From positions 1 through 27,661 of the forward strand of contig NW_026516514.1 in the NCBI RefSeq assembly GCF_025602895.1: a DNA stretch of 27,661 nucleotides. The letters run 5' to 3'. Source of the stretch: Polychytrium aggregatum. Taxonomy: Eukaryota > Chytridiomycota > Chytridiomycetes > Polychytriales. The translations under genes were made by a program, and so were the position numbers. Each line of letters begins with the position of its first letter. The first letter of the stretch is position 1. Below the pieces are notes generated by a model. It was not told where the DNA came from and ran no database searches. It was given only the letters and a program-made list of their open reading frames with translations. This document shows, piece after piece, positions 1 to 10,014 of the stretch.

Positions 1-857
1 TGTCTTGTGGCGTTCGGATGCACGATCGCAAACATCGAGTTCACATTGACAGTGACGATGGAACTCTTGGTCGGTGAGAGAAGACTTCAAGCGCCGCATG
101 ATCCAGTGACTGAAGAGACAAAAGTAAGGAAAGGAGAGGAACAAGTGGATCCGAAAGAAAGGTACCTACCGATGATTCCATCCCTGGGTACTCTTTGGAA
201 ACTTGGAGAAGACAAGTGTCAAGAGTTCCAGTTCTGGTTGCAGCTGCAATAACCCTGAAGATAAAAGGTCCTTTCTAGAAACAGAGCGAAGAATGAGTCA
301 CAACCAGAAACGACATGACAAGCCACGATGGATGGTCGGAGCAGGCAAAGTTAACGAAAGTATCGAGCAACATACCTCGCATTCCATACGGAGTAGATCT
401 CTGGGTTGAGGAGGACAAGGATTTTGGACGACTGGCAGAGTTCTACAGAGCAGTCAATACACGACCGAGGTCAAAGACACCAATGACGAGAGACTCGTAC
501 CTCGAATGGACTGGGATTGCTGTCGAAAGAGCTTCCTGGACGATTGGAAGATGGCAGACGCAACTTCAAAGAGCAGGGAGATACTATCGGTAGAGATCCC
601 GAGATTGTCATCGATAAGCACGAACGGGTAGTTCGGATTGTCGTCGGAGGGGATGCAGTCGGTGGGGACGAACCCAATTTCCTGACTATGAAAGGAGAAG
701 GAAGTGAGGTGAGAGAATACCACTCTGAACCATGCACGAGGAGCGGAGCGCTTACATTCGAACGTCCCCTGACTCAAGAATAGCAACGAGGCGGTTGTAA
801 ACCGATATCTCGTGAGGGAACATATCAAAAACTTGAAGAGAAGAGCTGCGGTGTGAA
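1..857. other. left flank outside the inverted repeat, no gene recognised
   Basis: Several short open frames exist on both strands, but none shows a recognisable domain, a convincing start context or a clear exon chain. This DNA has no counterpart to the right of 23433, so it marks where the left arm of the inverted repeat joins unrelated sequence. The minus-strand frame running in from the truncated RING gene ends at 858. Confidence 0.5.
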
Positions 858-1103
858 TCACGGGTGCAGGAAAACGAAGAGCAAAGATTGAGTGACGAAG
901 TTGGAGGAGGCATACTGTCGGGGAAGGGTGTGGAGCAAGGGAATCGGAGGAGAGGTGCTGGGATACAAGGGCCTCGACTCTGACGACGGAGATGCAGACG
1001 GAGATGGAGATATGGATGGAGATATGGATGGAGATGGAGATGGAGATATGGATGGAGATGGAGATGGAGATGGAGATGGAGATATGGATGGCGAGCCCGA
1101 CAT
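858..1103 (-). pseudogene. 5'-truncated-copy fragment of TOPORS-like RING ligase gene
   Basis: This is the left-arm copy of the start of the RING-ligase gene that is complete at 23236-24684. The ATG at 1103-1101 and the next 66 codons match the right copy, including the serine/proline-rich stretch. Homology stops at 906, between codons 66 and 67. The frame then continues for 15 unrelated residues to a stop at 858. The RING domain and all later exons are absent, so no ligase function is expected. The whole upstream region is also duplicated, so transcription is possible and would give an 81-residue Ser/Pro-rich peptide. I read it as a broken duplicate created by the inverted duplication. Confidence 0.8.
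987..1089 (-). repeat. hexanucleotide minisatellite in RING-gene exon 1 (left copy)
   Basis: A tandem array of GGAGAT and GGATAT-type hexamers (plus-strand view) encodes alternating Ser-Pro and Ser-Ile on the minus strand. The array gives the same peptide as its right-arm partner at about 23250-23352. Confidence 0.85.
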
Positions 1104-2102
1104 TATGACCACTGTTGGGAGCAAGATCGATTTTGGAAGTGCAGATGAGAGCGCTGAGACACAGGGACAAGTCTTTGGCAGGAGAAGCGGTCAGAGAAAG
1201 CAGGACAGGGATGACCGAAGAGCTCGGCACACGGCGAGGTGATTGCTACAGGATAGCCACCAGACCGATGATGTTTGGGTGAGATTGGGACTCAATCGAC
1301 ATGGTCGCGGTTGAATAAAGACGAGAGGATATGACCACAAGGATACAGATATGCAAGTGTAAAGGCCAAACCAGAGAGAATGGGTCGATGCGAGAGCGAC
1401 TCCATGTCGGAGATGCCGGCTCGAATAAACTGGGCAAGGCCGGGGATTTGGACAGTGAAAGTTGGCAACGGCAGCCGATCTGGCTAAGACAAAGGGTCGA
1501 TCCAATGGGCCAAAAGCGATTGCGTACCGACCAAATCTGCTTCAGATTGAAAGGCCAGCAGGCTGGAGCGGGTGTCGGAGGGACGAGCAACGGCAGCCAG
1601 AGGAGCGACGAAGGGCAAAGATCGACAGGCGGATTGGAGCACCGACAGGTCAGCCCAAACAGGCAAGGGATGAGACGGAGCACAGAGCCCAACGGCGCAG
1701 AATCCACGGCTGCTTGCCCGAGGCCGTAGTGGGCCGCGTGGGCCATGCAGCTCAGACCAACAAACTGACAGGATCAAAATTGCCAAGAGTGAAGCATAGA
1801 CGTGATGTTGGTATGAAGCCGACGAGATGTAGAGAGCAGATCGAGAAATACTCGAAGGCTGACGATCGAAGCGGTGACGGAGCAGTTTGCCGAGATTGAG
1901 GCCACAAGCACACCAGCAGACGACAGTACCAACATCACAGGACGGCGCCGGACAGCAGCTCGTTGTGGATAGAGAAGGCTCGAAGCGAGGGGACAAAAAC
2001 AAAAACAAAAAATGACGATGATCCACAGAAGAGCCAGCACACTGGGATGAGAGTACAAATGACGGACCACGGGAAGGAGAGTGGGAAGCGGGAAATGGAA
2101 GC
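1104..2102. other. region upstream of the RING gene copy, no gene assigned
   Basis: This is the putative promoter and leader of the truncated RING gene, pyrimidine-rich on the minus strand, plus the tail of tRNA pair 1. Long minus-strand open frames cross it and run into the tRNA genes. A 2-bp difference from the right arm near 1602 shifts the frame, which argues against coding. The right-arm partner is 22238-23235. Confidence 0.5.
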
Positions 2103-2109
2103 AAAAAAA
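2103..2109 (-). terminator. Pol III terminator of tRNA pair 1
   Basis: A run of seven T on the minus strand lies 3 nt past the iMet discriminator base. Confidence 0.8.
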
Positions 2110-2112
2110 GGC

Positions 2113-2184
2113 TAGCATCGGGAGGTTTCGATCCTCCGACCTCAGGGTTATGAGCCCCGCGCGCTTCCACTGCGCTACGATGCT
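2113..2184 (-). tRNA. initiator tRNA-Met(CAT), pair 1
   Basis: 72 nt with a perfect seven-pair acceptor stem. The anticodon loop is CTCATAA. It is called the initiator because the acceptor starts with A1 paired to T72, the anticodon stem ends in three G-C pairs, and the T-loop is ATCGAAA (A54 and A60) instead of TTC-type. It sits 8 nt downstream of the tRNA-Leu gene with no T-tract between them, so the two are likely one Pol III transcript. Confidence 0.93.
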
Positions 2185-2192
2185 GAAGTAAT

Positions 2193-2274
2193 TGACGAGA
2201 GTGGGATTCGAACCCACGCCTCCGGGAGATCACGGCCTTAACGTGACGCCTTAGACCAACTCGGCCATCTCGCC
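2193..2274 (-). tRNA. tRNA-Leu(AAG), pair 1, first gene of dimeric unit
   Basis: 82-nt type II tRNA. The acceptor stem is GGCGAGA/TCTCGTC, the anticodon stem TCACG/CGTGA encloses loop TTAAGGC (anticodon AAG), and there is a long variable arm. This copy and its arm partner at 22066 lack one base in the variable arm compared with the 83-nt copies, which should be tolerated. It is followed at 8 nt by initiator tRNA-Met. Confidence 0.93.
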
Positions 2275-3119
2275 TTGATTTCGATCAACAATATATACAA
2301 TATCATCCCAATTCTATCGATCCAGTTTCCATAGAACCATAGGCTCTGTCACTCATATAACAGCTCAGCCCTATGGCCGCTCCGAACCTGTTTTTATCAA
2401 TATATTGTATTCTGTCTCTGCGGCCGTATTATATTTATCAGTTCCCCGTGGGTTTTCCGCATTTCGACACATTTTGGACTATTTGAGTGGCCCACGGGTC
2501 CCACCCCGGAAGATTTGCTGGGTCGGACTGTCCATTCAGCGAGTCCCTATTTCAGGTCGTGAAAAATATGTTTCATATTAGTTGGCAGGACTATTAGGGC
2601 CTGCTACATGATGAGTTTCTCGCTTTCTAGCTTGTAAATCTTTCCTGGTGTGTATCAGAACAATGGGCCTGACACCTTCGGTCTCGAACTTGATCCGTCA
2701 AATAATATTTCTATGGCTCCCGCTTGGGCGTTCAAGGCTTCATCCTCATCTATGCAAGCCGGTGCGTGTTATCGGCCGATTTCTACCTCGATTTTGCCGT
2801 TGTATCTCTGTTTTAGTGCAGATATGATATAAACTGTGAATATCCGAGAAAACCTCTGTCCTCGACCATACTGTTCCGATGTATAGTCTGCGTGGAATGG
2901 TTTGGTCCGAACTTGATTCAGATTCTCTCCGTTTTTGTTCTCAGCGCGAATGAGTACATCGACTGATTTCCGTGCTTGGATAATGACTGTGCATTAGGGG
3001 TCAGCATGAATGGTTTGACCGATCGGATTTGTGGATCCCGTGGTCGAATCACTGTCCTTGTCGAAGGTTATGATCATCAAAAATGCGGCGCTCCTGTACT
3101 TACATGAACAGGCCAGGCC
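2275..3119. other. AT-rich intergenic DNA
   Basis: No supported gene. A 60-residue open frame at 2650-2832 (+) recurs at 21508-21690 (-) because the region is duplicated, but it has no recognisable features. The right-arm partner is 21222-22065. Confidence 0.5.
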
Positions 3120-3470
3120 TCACTTAACGTCACTGTAGTGGAACTTTTCAAAGTATGGTTGGTCCTTGATTGCTGCTGATGAAACAGGTAATAAATGCAA
3201 TCTTCCTGTTGTTATGGGCAGTCCACAGTAGTGGTATGGTGCTTCGTGTGATGTCGCGCGGACTATGCGAGACAGCTGGCTCAGGCAGAATGTCTGTGTC
3301 CTGTGGAGCCATCCCGTTTCATTTCCGGGATGGCATCGAGGGCAAAGCCAGATCCCGTCATGAATCACGGGAACATGCGATATGTGATTGTTGGGGACTT
3401 GACCGAAGGTTTCCGATGGCCAAGCCAGCTTGGACATGCTGGGCGCTGCTCTCTTCGTCCTGACCACCAT
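3120..3470 (-). CDS. hypothetical 116-residue protein with own TATA box (left copy)
   Basis: An ATG-started frame of 116 codons with no recognised family. The N-terminus is basic (MVVRTKRAAPS). In the middle is a CPRC pair followed by His, and further His and Cys residues are scattered towards the C-terminus, so metal binding is conceivable but unproven. The predicted protein is identical to the right-arm copy at 20871-21221 although the arms differ by indels elsewhere. A TATAAAAG box lies 134 bp upstream, inside a 13-bp inverted repeat. It could instead be the first exon of a spliced gene, or non-coding. Confidence 0.4.
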   Translation of the reverse strand: MVVRTKRAAPSMSKLAWPSETFGQVPNNHISHVPVIHDGIWLCPRCHPGNETGWLHRTQTFCLSQLSRIVRATSHEAPYHYCGLPITTGRLHLLPVSSAAIKDQPYFEKFHYSDVK

Positions 3471-3566
3471 TCGTTCGGGGTTTTCTGTAACGGACGGGTA
3501 CGGAGCTGGGACGGGGACGGTGCCTTGGAGCGAGAAGTATATTCAGACGGATGAAAACAGAAGACT

Positions 3567-3630
3567 CCTCTTGCTGGGCCTGTCCCGGGGAGGGCGGAGT
3601 GCCCTTTTATAGGCCCAGCCCAGCAAGAGG
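3567..3630 (-). promoter_or_regulatory. TATA box framed by a 13-bp inverted repeat (left copy)
   Basis: TATAAAAG on the minus strand (3604-3611) lies between CCTCTTGCTGGGC at 3567-3579 and its reverse complement at 3618-3630. It is upstream of the hypothetical ORF ending at 3470. A hairpin or a paired-site arrangement would expose the TATA box in its loop. Confidence 0.55.
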
Positions 3631-5276
3631 ACGGGGCAGTGTCAGCCTGCCGCGCACATGTGGCGGCGTGCCGGCCGTCACATTTTCCATCGATGCAAAA
3701 ATACGGTGACATCAATAATAGCGCCAAAATACTCGAGGAACCCAATTTTATGGGTTTAGGGCTGTATGAATGCAGGTCCGTTTGCTTGTCGGCGTGGTGG
3801 TCCGGAAAAGAAAAAGAATATAGACCTCCCATTAGGGGGGGGGCGGAAACTCGGATTTGTTCCGGTGACCATGTGCCCCAAATATGCTTACTAGCAGCCT
3901 CCATAATTTTCAGGTAATGTTTACTTGGACTAAATCAATATCTGGAAGCTGGCGCGCAGCGCCCTCGATTCCGCGTTCAAATTTAATTTGATAATATAGC
4001 TTAAGCCTATTCGCGCCAAAATAACACAGAAGTACCGTAATCCTTTCGCGTTTTTAAAGCCATTAACCATGCTGGGGGGACGTTACCCTGTTGATCTGGA
4101 TTATCCTGAGTGGTTCCCAATATAAAATGACAATTAAAGGATCGGGTTACGCGTGAATACCTTGAAGTTGTACTTTGAAGCTTCATGAGCCGTGCGCGGT
4201 GGAGTAATGCGCCTCGAGCATAGTCCCATCATCCTGACGAGTCCACTCAATCTCATAGCAATCTGGTACCAGAGTACCTTAAAATACCACCGATACTACA
4301 AACTGAAGATGCGTTTGAGTCTGCGATTCTCCCACGCTTGATCAGCCTGACTGGGTATTTCTTGGGTCACGGGTTGATCAAAGATCGGCTGGCAATATCT
4401 TGTCTAGCTCGAGCATCATCGCTCCGATGGGTTGATGCGACACCTGTTCATAGAAGACTATTCTGTCGAATATGGAAAACCCAAGTAACCTGAACAACAG
4501 ATTGATATATAAAACATATTGAGATTGGACCGAGTGCTGAACCAGTCGACATTCAGCTCAAGCTTTGACGACTTTGGTCGAAGCCTTACTCCCAAAGCAG
4601 CCTGTCACTAGCCTAGATAACACAACAGCGCGTGGTTAAATGATTGTGTAGGGCACTGAAAAAATATAATGTAGGAGTAGTGATTGCCAGATTATAGACA
4701 TAGGCCGAACGCATTAAAAACAGAGGTACGATGTGCTTGCTAGGCTGATTCTCTACGTATTCTGATTAGGAACTAATTCGATCGCGCGATCGCAATCTTG
4801 AGCCTCCACAACTTCGATATTTATCGAGTCTATCAATTTTTTGATGTCAAAAATCTAATGAATAACTGGGCAAGTCATTTCATTCACTGTCAGCTCGACT
4901 GACCGATTTTTAAGCCATATTGATAGTTCGGGAACTATTTTTTGTTTTCATGAAGGTATTGCTGCGAATATTTTCCCGGCTGCTCATCTGCCCCGGTGGA
5001 GTTCGCGGTCAGCAAACGGAATCAAAACGAAAATATGATTAGATAAAGCATCTATAAAATATCTGATGAATGATGAGATAGTCAGAATATGTCGATGTCC
5101 ATATTCAAAAACATATGATTTGCTGTTCGGTTCGGAAGCGTACTTCATCGTCCAGTCGTCAAATTCTGAATAATTACAATATGGGGTGTCTGAATGAGGA
5201 TTTTTATTAAACCCATCCCAGGACAGCAAAAGTATCGATAAATTGATGCAATCGAGTAGTGGAAGAGAAAAATAGC
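3631..5276. other. AT-rich intergenic DNA with a 14-bp palindrome
   Basis: No supported gene. There is a perfect 14-bp palindrome CGATCGCGCGATCG at 4779-4792. The stretch is duplicated at about 19062-20710, with indels in homopolymers and no frame shared over useful length. Confidence 0.5.
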
Positions 5277-5281
5277 AAAAA
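5277..5281 (-). terminator. T-tract after tRNA pair 2
   Basis: Five T on the minus strand directly after the iMet-like sequence, shorter than the six to seven T of the other pairs. Confidence 0.5.
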
Positions 5282-5284
5282 GGC

Positions 5285-5357
5285 TAGCATCGGGAGGTTT
5301 CGATCCTCCGACCTCATGGTTATGAGCCCCGCGCGCTTCCACTTGCGCTACGATGCT
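5285..5357 (-). pseudogene. damaged initiator tRNA-Met, pair 2
   Basis: It matches the initiator tRNA-Met but has an extra T in the D-arm region and a substitution in the anticodon stem (one of the three diagnostic G-C pairs), giving 73 nt. It may be a decayed copy or carry sequencing errors. Its right-arm partner at 18982 has a different defect. Confidence 0.65.
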
Positions 5358-5365
5358 GAAGCAAG

Positions 5366-5451
5366 TGACGAGAGTGGGATTCGAACCCCACGCCTCCGGA
5401 GAGATCCACGGCCTTAAACGTGACGCCTTAGACCAACTCGGCCATCTCGCC
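5366..5451 (-). pseudogene. damaged tRNA-Leu(AAG), pair 2
   Basis: 86 nt instead of 83. There are single-base insertions in the anticodon loop or stem (an extra A), in the anticodon stem/variable-arm border and in the T-stem. These should disturb folding. The right-arm partner at 18891 is intact, so the damage arose after duplication or is a read error. Confidence 0.65.
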
Positions 5452-6333
5452 TTGAGATCGTTTAAAAAAATTAAAAATATAAACTATTGATAATACCAGA
5501 TCAAGCCTCCCCCGATCACACATTTGCTTTCGCTGTTCGTGCACAAGTCGTTGGGGTCTCACAAACTGTAGACCCCAGTATTTCATTCTAAGCAAATATT
5601 ATAAAAGGTTACAGATTATCGCAGCAAATTCCTCAGAGTGTTTTCTATGGCTTACATAGAACCGATGTTGCTGTGATGAGGCTTCTGCATCCATATTACG
5701 TAATTTATTACTAGTATATTTATTTTCATATTCCCAAAGGGCGGAAGCAAGTATGCAAGCCATCAATGTCTACGTGACACTTGAGAAATCAATTTTTCGA
5801 TGGAACTAACTTCGGTAGCCACATAGAGAGCTTACAGGCATCTCCACAGGAAGGTTTCTGGCTCACGCCAGATTCAGCTGAGTTATTCTGAACAAAGAAT
5901 TGAACTTGGTTCCCAGAGCTTTCGCTACTGGGTGGGTGTGGCTTAATCCCTATTACGTGTGTGTGTATAGAAGTTTTTATGCGGATAAAAAGAATCTCTC
6001 GCATAATAAAAAATATACCAACAGAAAGTACATACATAGAGCACACATTGTTTCTGTATTCCTCCTGTACATACTATTCTCAGCATCAGGACAAGAACAG
6101 GCGTTCCCATCAAAAAGGCAATGACTATGCGCCTCTACGAAAAGGAAGGAAATCAAGCAAGGTAATGTCGATCGCAGGCACCTACAAATGGGATGGAGAC
6201 CCTGTCCTGACCGCGCGGATTGCCAGTGATATCAGCCGCTCAAGCCCGAAGAATGTTCCTCTGGCGGGTCAGAGGTTTCCCTCCCAAACCTGGTGGAGCG
6301 CGCATAAAGCCTGGACCCAATAGTCCCAAAGTC
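5452..6333. other. intergenic DNA between tRNA pair 2 and repeat A
   Basis: No supported gene. Frames seen here are broken relative to the right arm (18010-18890) by single-base indels, for example around 6235 and 6300. Confidence 0.45.
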
Positions 6334-6875
6334 CCCGTGAACAGGAAACATGCGTCGGAATGTGTCCGAGCCAAGAACCGTCTCGAGCAGTATGTACACC
6401 CTGCGAGGATCTCCGAAGGCGTCACTTACATCGGGCTTGCAACCGGCGCACTCCCCAAACTGGCTCAAGTGCCCGCAAGACCAGTCACCATCGACCAGGA
6501 AAACTGAGCAAATGGTGTGCCAGTCGCGAACGAATCCTCAACAACAGACCAGCGATCTGGCTGAATGTCGTGGCGGTGTTGGGTGACATCGCAGCTCAGT
6601 GTCTGTTGTGGACGCCAATCATTCGTATGCGCCAATCGGTCGTATGAGCCATGCACGACAATAGGGGCCTGAGGAAACAGTTTCACAGGCATATGTCAGC
6701 ACATGTCAGCACATGGAGGTCGGAGCTGCAGATTCCAAACTGTCACTGGATGGATGAGTTAGGCAAAGCTTGACATCGCCCGCCCCTCCGCAAAACAGCT
6801 CCCCAAGAGACAGGGAGCTGCAGTGGTGGTTGTAAAATGTCCTGGTTAGTAAGACCAACACCCAGTGCCAGAGCC
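6334..6875 (+). repeat. direct repeat A
   Basis: Repeated in direct orientation at 8395-8935, offset 2061 bp. Identity is highest from about 6480 to 6715 and lower at both ends. A minus-strand frame starting MPVKLFPQAP at 6692 and an opposite-strand frame ending VTIDQEN are open in both copies. The differences between copies show no clear codon-position bias, so coding is unproven. A short tandem of ATGTCAGCAC lies near 6692-6715. Confidence 0.85.
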
Positions 6876-7878
6876 CGCCAGGGACGCTAAGGCCAAGTCT
6901 TAATAAAGACCCACCCATTGACTATTCTCAGCATCAGATTCCGAATCTAATTTCTCAAGCAGGGTCGAAATGTAGTAATGCCAAAAGTAGTTTAAACGTC
7001 CTCGCCAAGCGTTAATTGGCTAGTTAATTTGAAAAGTAAAATAAAAGATACAAGCTGACCATGAAAGAGGAACTCGATTGGTGTGGAGAAATGCGGGTAA
7101 ATTGTAATAATTTTGGGCAATGTGTGGAAAGTCGCTGTTTCACTATCCAGCCTGGTGAGTTATATTACATAAGCTTCCCGATAAGCCTCTCTCTTCACCA
7201 TTCTTTCAAACCCAAGTAGTTTGCCTAAATCAAGGAGTAGTACTACCTTAAGTAGATATTGATCGAAGCCTTGGGTATTTATGCATTAGTAAAAAGCAGT
7301 CATAAATCGATACTTTGTCAGTATCGGTATAGAAGCAGTTCAGAAAATTAAAATTAAAATTAAGCGCAATATTCCACCATAAGAAGCCAAAGTGCAGTTT
7401 GTGAGCTCTGAGTCAGGAGTGTTTGAAGGTCGGTTTTAACATTGATATGTGCCCTTTTTGCGTGTCAATATTTATTCATACACTTCTGATTTTGTGTAAA
7501 ATCGTATTTACATGTGTATTGTGTTGTATTGCATTTATTTATGTACTGAACATACTGCAAGCTTTACAGATCTCAATATGATATGCAGTATACTGATAAC
7601 CATAGGACGCCGAATGTTCGAGGCTTATATAAATTGGTAATTACTGAAGATCATAAGCCGATCCCCGCTTGAATGATCATCGTCGCAGCTACGCAGATCA
7701 GTTTTAAATGGTGGTATCCCACCAAAAATTAGTTCACCCACAATGTGTCTTGTGCAAGGACTCGGACTGCGACTGAGTGGTATTCCATTGACCTTGGCGG
7801 AAATATCTTTTTGATAAATCGATACGAAAGCTAGAAACTGGACACGGAAGAGTGTAATAATATATTTGATTTGCGACT
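6876..7878. other. AT-rich DNA between repeat A and the solo LTR, no gene seen
   Basis: No open frame of useful length and no RNA gene. It is unique within the window. Confidence 0.5.
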
Positions 7879-7883
7879 GTATG

Positions 7884-8080
7884 TGTTACAACCCTAAGCC
7901 ACACCTGCCTGGAACCCAGGCCATGTGTTCTCCTTGCTTGCCTCTCCTATATAGCCTTCGACCCTCCGAGCCCCTTGTCTCCCCTGTCCTTCGTTATCTT
8001 GTTGTTCTCGCCAATATACGTATCTTCACGGTGACTACAGGCCTTAGGTTACCCCTCCCTCCGCCAGAGTCCACGTAACA
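7884..8080 (+). mobile_element. solo LTR with 5-bp target-site duplication
   Basis: 197 bp beginning TGTTAC and ending GTAACA, the short inverted termini typical of LTR-retrotransposon LTRs. It is flanked directly by GTATG at 7879-7883 and GTATG at 8081-8085. A TATA-like ctatatag at 7947-7954 supports plus orientation. There is no internal gag/pol and no second LTR nearby, so it is a solo LTR left by LTR-LTR recombination. The family (Copia or Gypsy) cannot be told from this sequence. Confidence 0.78.
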
Positions 8081-8085
8081 GTATG

Positions 8086-8394
8086 GGGATATTGTTCTGA
8101 GTAGACGATGTTTCAAATGGGATAGAATGTGTCCGATAAATTTTGGTGAATGAAAATCGACTTGAACAGAGGGTATATTACCAATTGCGTCGAAATCGTC
8201 ATTGGGAACAACAGAGTGTTTATTAATAACGCAAGAGGCGACGAGGTGATGGGTGATCTTTGTTGCCAGTCCTAACTGGTGCAAACGGCAGGAAGACAGA
8301 TATCAAAAGCTGAGCCTGGATGGGGTCGTGAGGCATACAGGCGCTCGAGATGAGGCAGGTATATGACGACTACAGGCGAGTCTTCCCTCAAATA
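8086..8394. other. unique DNA between the LTR and repeat B
   Basis: No supported gene. Only short open frames are present. Confidence 0.45.
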
Positions 8395-8935
8395 CCCGTG
8401 AACAGGAAACATGCGTCGGAATATGTCCGAGCCGACGACCGTCTTGACAAGTACGTACACCCCACGACGATTCGCGAAGGCATCACGTACATCGGGCTTG
8501 CAACCGGCACACCCCCCAAGCTGGCTCGAGTGCCCGCAAGACCAGTCACCATCGACCAGGAAAACTGAGCAAATGGTGTGCCAGTCGCGAACGAATCCTC
8601 AACAACAGACCAGCGATCTGGCTGAATGTCGTGGCGGTGTTGGGTGACATCGCAGCTCAGTGTCTGTTGTGGACGCCAATCATTCGTATGCGCCAATCGG
8701 TCGTATGAGCCATGCACGACAATAGGGGCCTGAGGAAACAGTTTCACAGGCATATGTCAGCACATGTCAGCACATGGAAGTTAGAGTTGCAGATTCCAAA
8801 CTCTCACTGGACGGATGAGTTAGGCAAAGCTTGACATCGCCGCCCCTCCGCAAACAGCTCCCCAAGAGACAGGGAGCTGCAGTGATGATTATAAACTGTC
8901 CTGGTTAGTAAGGCCAGTGCCAGTGCCAGTGCCTG
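8395..8935 (+). repeat. direct repeat B
   Basis: Second copy of repeat A. It carries the variant bases found in the proximal part of the right-arm hybrid repeat. It ends in a short GCCAGT tandem at about 8914-8933. Confidence 0.85.
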
Positions 8936-9209
8936 GAAAGGCATTTGGATCGACACTTATTATATATTGATTGGGCTGAATTGTTTGGGATGTTGCGGAT
9001 ACGCTTCAGCATATACGGAAGCTCAAAGGATTTGAACTTGGGGGGGGGGTGCTGTCCAAAGAAACACAGGGTGAAAAATGAAAGATGAAAGTGTGATGCA
9101 CGAGAGCTTGAAAATAGAAAGTCACGCGCGGTGAGCACTGGGGTGATGGTGGCGGTCTTCTGTAGATTTTATAATGTTTATATATTTATTTTACTGTAAT
9201 AGCAAACAA
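8936..9209. other. upstream flank of tRNA pair 3
   Basis: No gene supported. It includes a run of ten G at about 9041 that is part of the arm shared with 17195-17470. Confidence 0.45.
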
Positions 9210-9292
9210 GGCGAGATGGCCGAGTTGGTCTAAGGCGTCACGTTAAGGCCGTGATCTCTCCGGAGGCGTGGGTTCGAATCCCACTCTCGTCA
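9210..9292 (+). tRNA. tRNA-Leu(AAG), pair 3
   Basis: 83-nt type II tRNA with acceptor GGCGAGA/TCTCGTC, anticodon loop TTAAGGC and variable arm intact. The sequence CAA precedes it, as in every copy. It is the first gene of a dimeric unit with initiator tRNA-Met 8 nt downstream. Confidence 0.95.
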
Positions 9293-9300
9293 ATTACTTC

Positions 9301-9372
9301 AGCATCGTAGCGCAGTGGAAGCGCGCGGGGCTCATAACCCTGAGGTCGGAGGATCGAAACCTCCCGATGCTA
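9301..9372 (+). tRNA. initiator tRNA-Met(CAT), pair 3
   Basis: 72 nt with A1-T72, three G-C pairs at the base of the anticodon stem, loop CTCATAA and T-loop ATCGAAA, all initiator hallmarks. No terminator separates it from tRNA-Leu. Confidence 0.95.
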
Positions 9373-9375
9373 GCC

Positions 9376-9381
9376 TTTTTT
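9376..9381 (+). terminator. Pol III terminator of tRNA pair 3
   Basis: Six T starting 4 nt after the iMet discriminator base. Confidence 0.8.
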
Positions 9382-9840
9382 GCTTCCATTTCCCGCTTCC
9401 CACTCTCCTTCCCGTGGTCCGTCATTTGTACTCTCATCCCAGTGTGCTAGCTCTTCTGTGGATCATGTCCCTCGCTTCGAGCCTTCTCTTTATCCGCAAC
9501 GAGCTGCTGTCCGGCGCCGTCCTGTGTTGTTGATACTGTTGCCAGGCGGTGTATTGGTCCGTTTGGTTGACTGGAGAATATGGACAATAGCGAAGCCTCG
9601 TCCCAGCAATATTGGATTAATAATACCACACTATATCATATATCACTATCAATTCTTCAATAATATAGATTGGATGCAAAAAGGATTGTCGTTACAACTT
9701 TTCGAACCTTTCTTTCGAGGTTTGTTGGGTAATTTGCAGCATGATCTGTTCGACTCGAGCCGGGGGGACTGGGAGGACTGGAAACCCATGGTTAGGTTTA
9801 TAAGCCATATAAAATAAAAGCGAAGAAAAAAATAAAAATA
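9382..9840. other. tRNA downstream flank, partly shared with pair 1
   Basis: The first ~150 bp (to about 9532) nearly repeats the downstream flank of pair 1 (about 1936-2102 on the other strand). The remainder is specific to this locus and its arm partner at 16566-17022. No gene supported. Confidence 0.55.

Positions 9841-10014
<174 letters not shown>

Larger units (their letters stand above)
6373..8433. other. 2061-bp segment present only in left arm
   Basis: Comparison with the right arm shows this segment missing there, with the junction inside the A/B repeats (shared TGTCCGAGCC at 6363-6372 and 8424-8433). It includes most of repeat A, about 1 kb of AT-rich DNA without genes (6876-7878), the solo LTR and the start of repeat B. 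Confidence 0.85.

Noticed and set aside
2113..2184. Elongator tRNA-Met
   Set aside because: A1-T72, the A54/A60-type T-loop and three G-C pairs in the anticodon stem mark the initiator.
6232..6692. Protein gene MPVKLFPQAP... in the A/B repeats
   Set aside because: It is open in several copies, but differences between A and B show no codon-position bias and the opposite strand is equally open. It is kept only as a note in the repeat entries.
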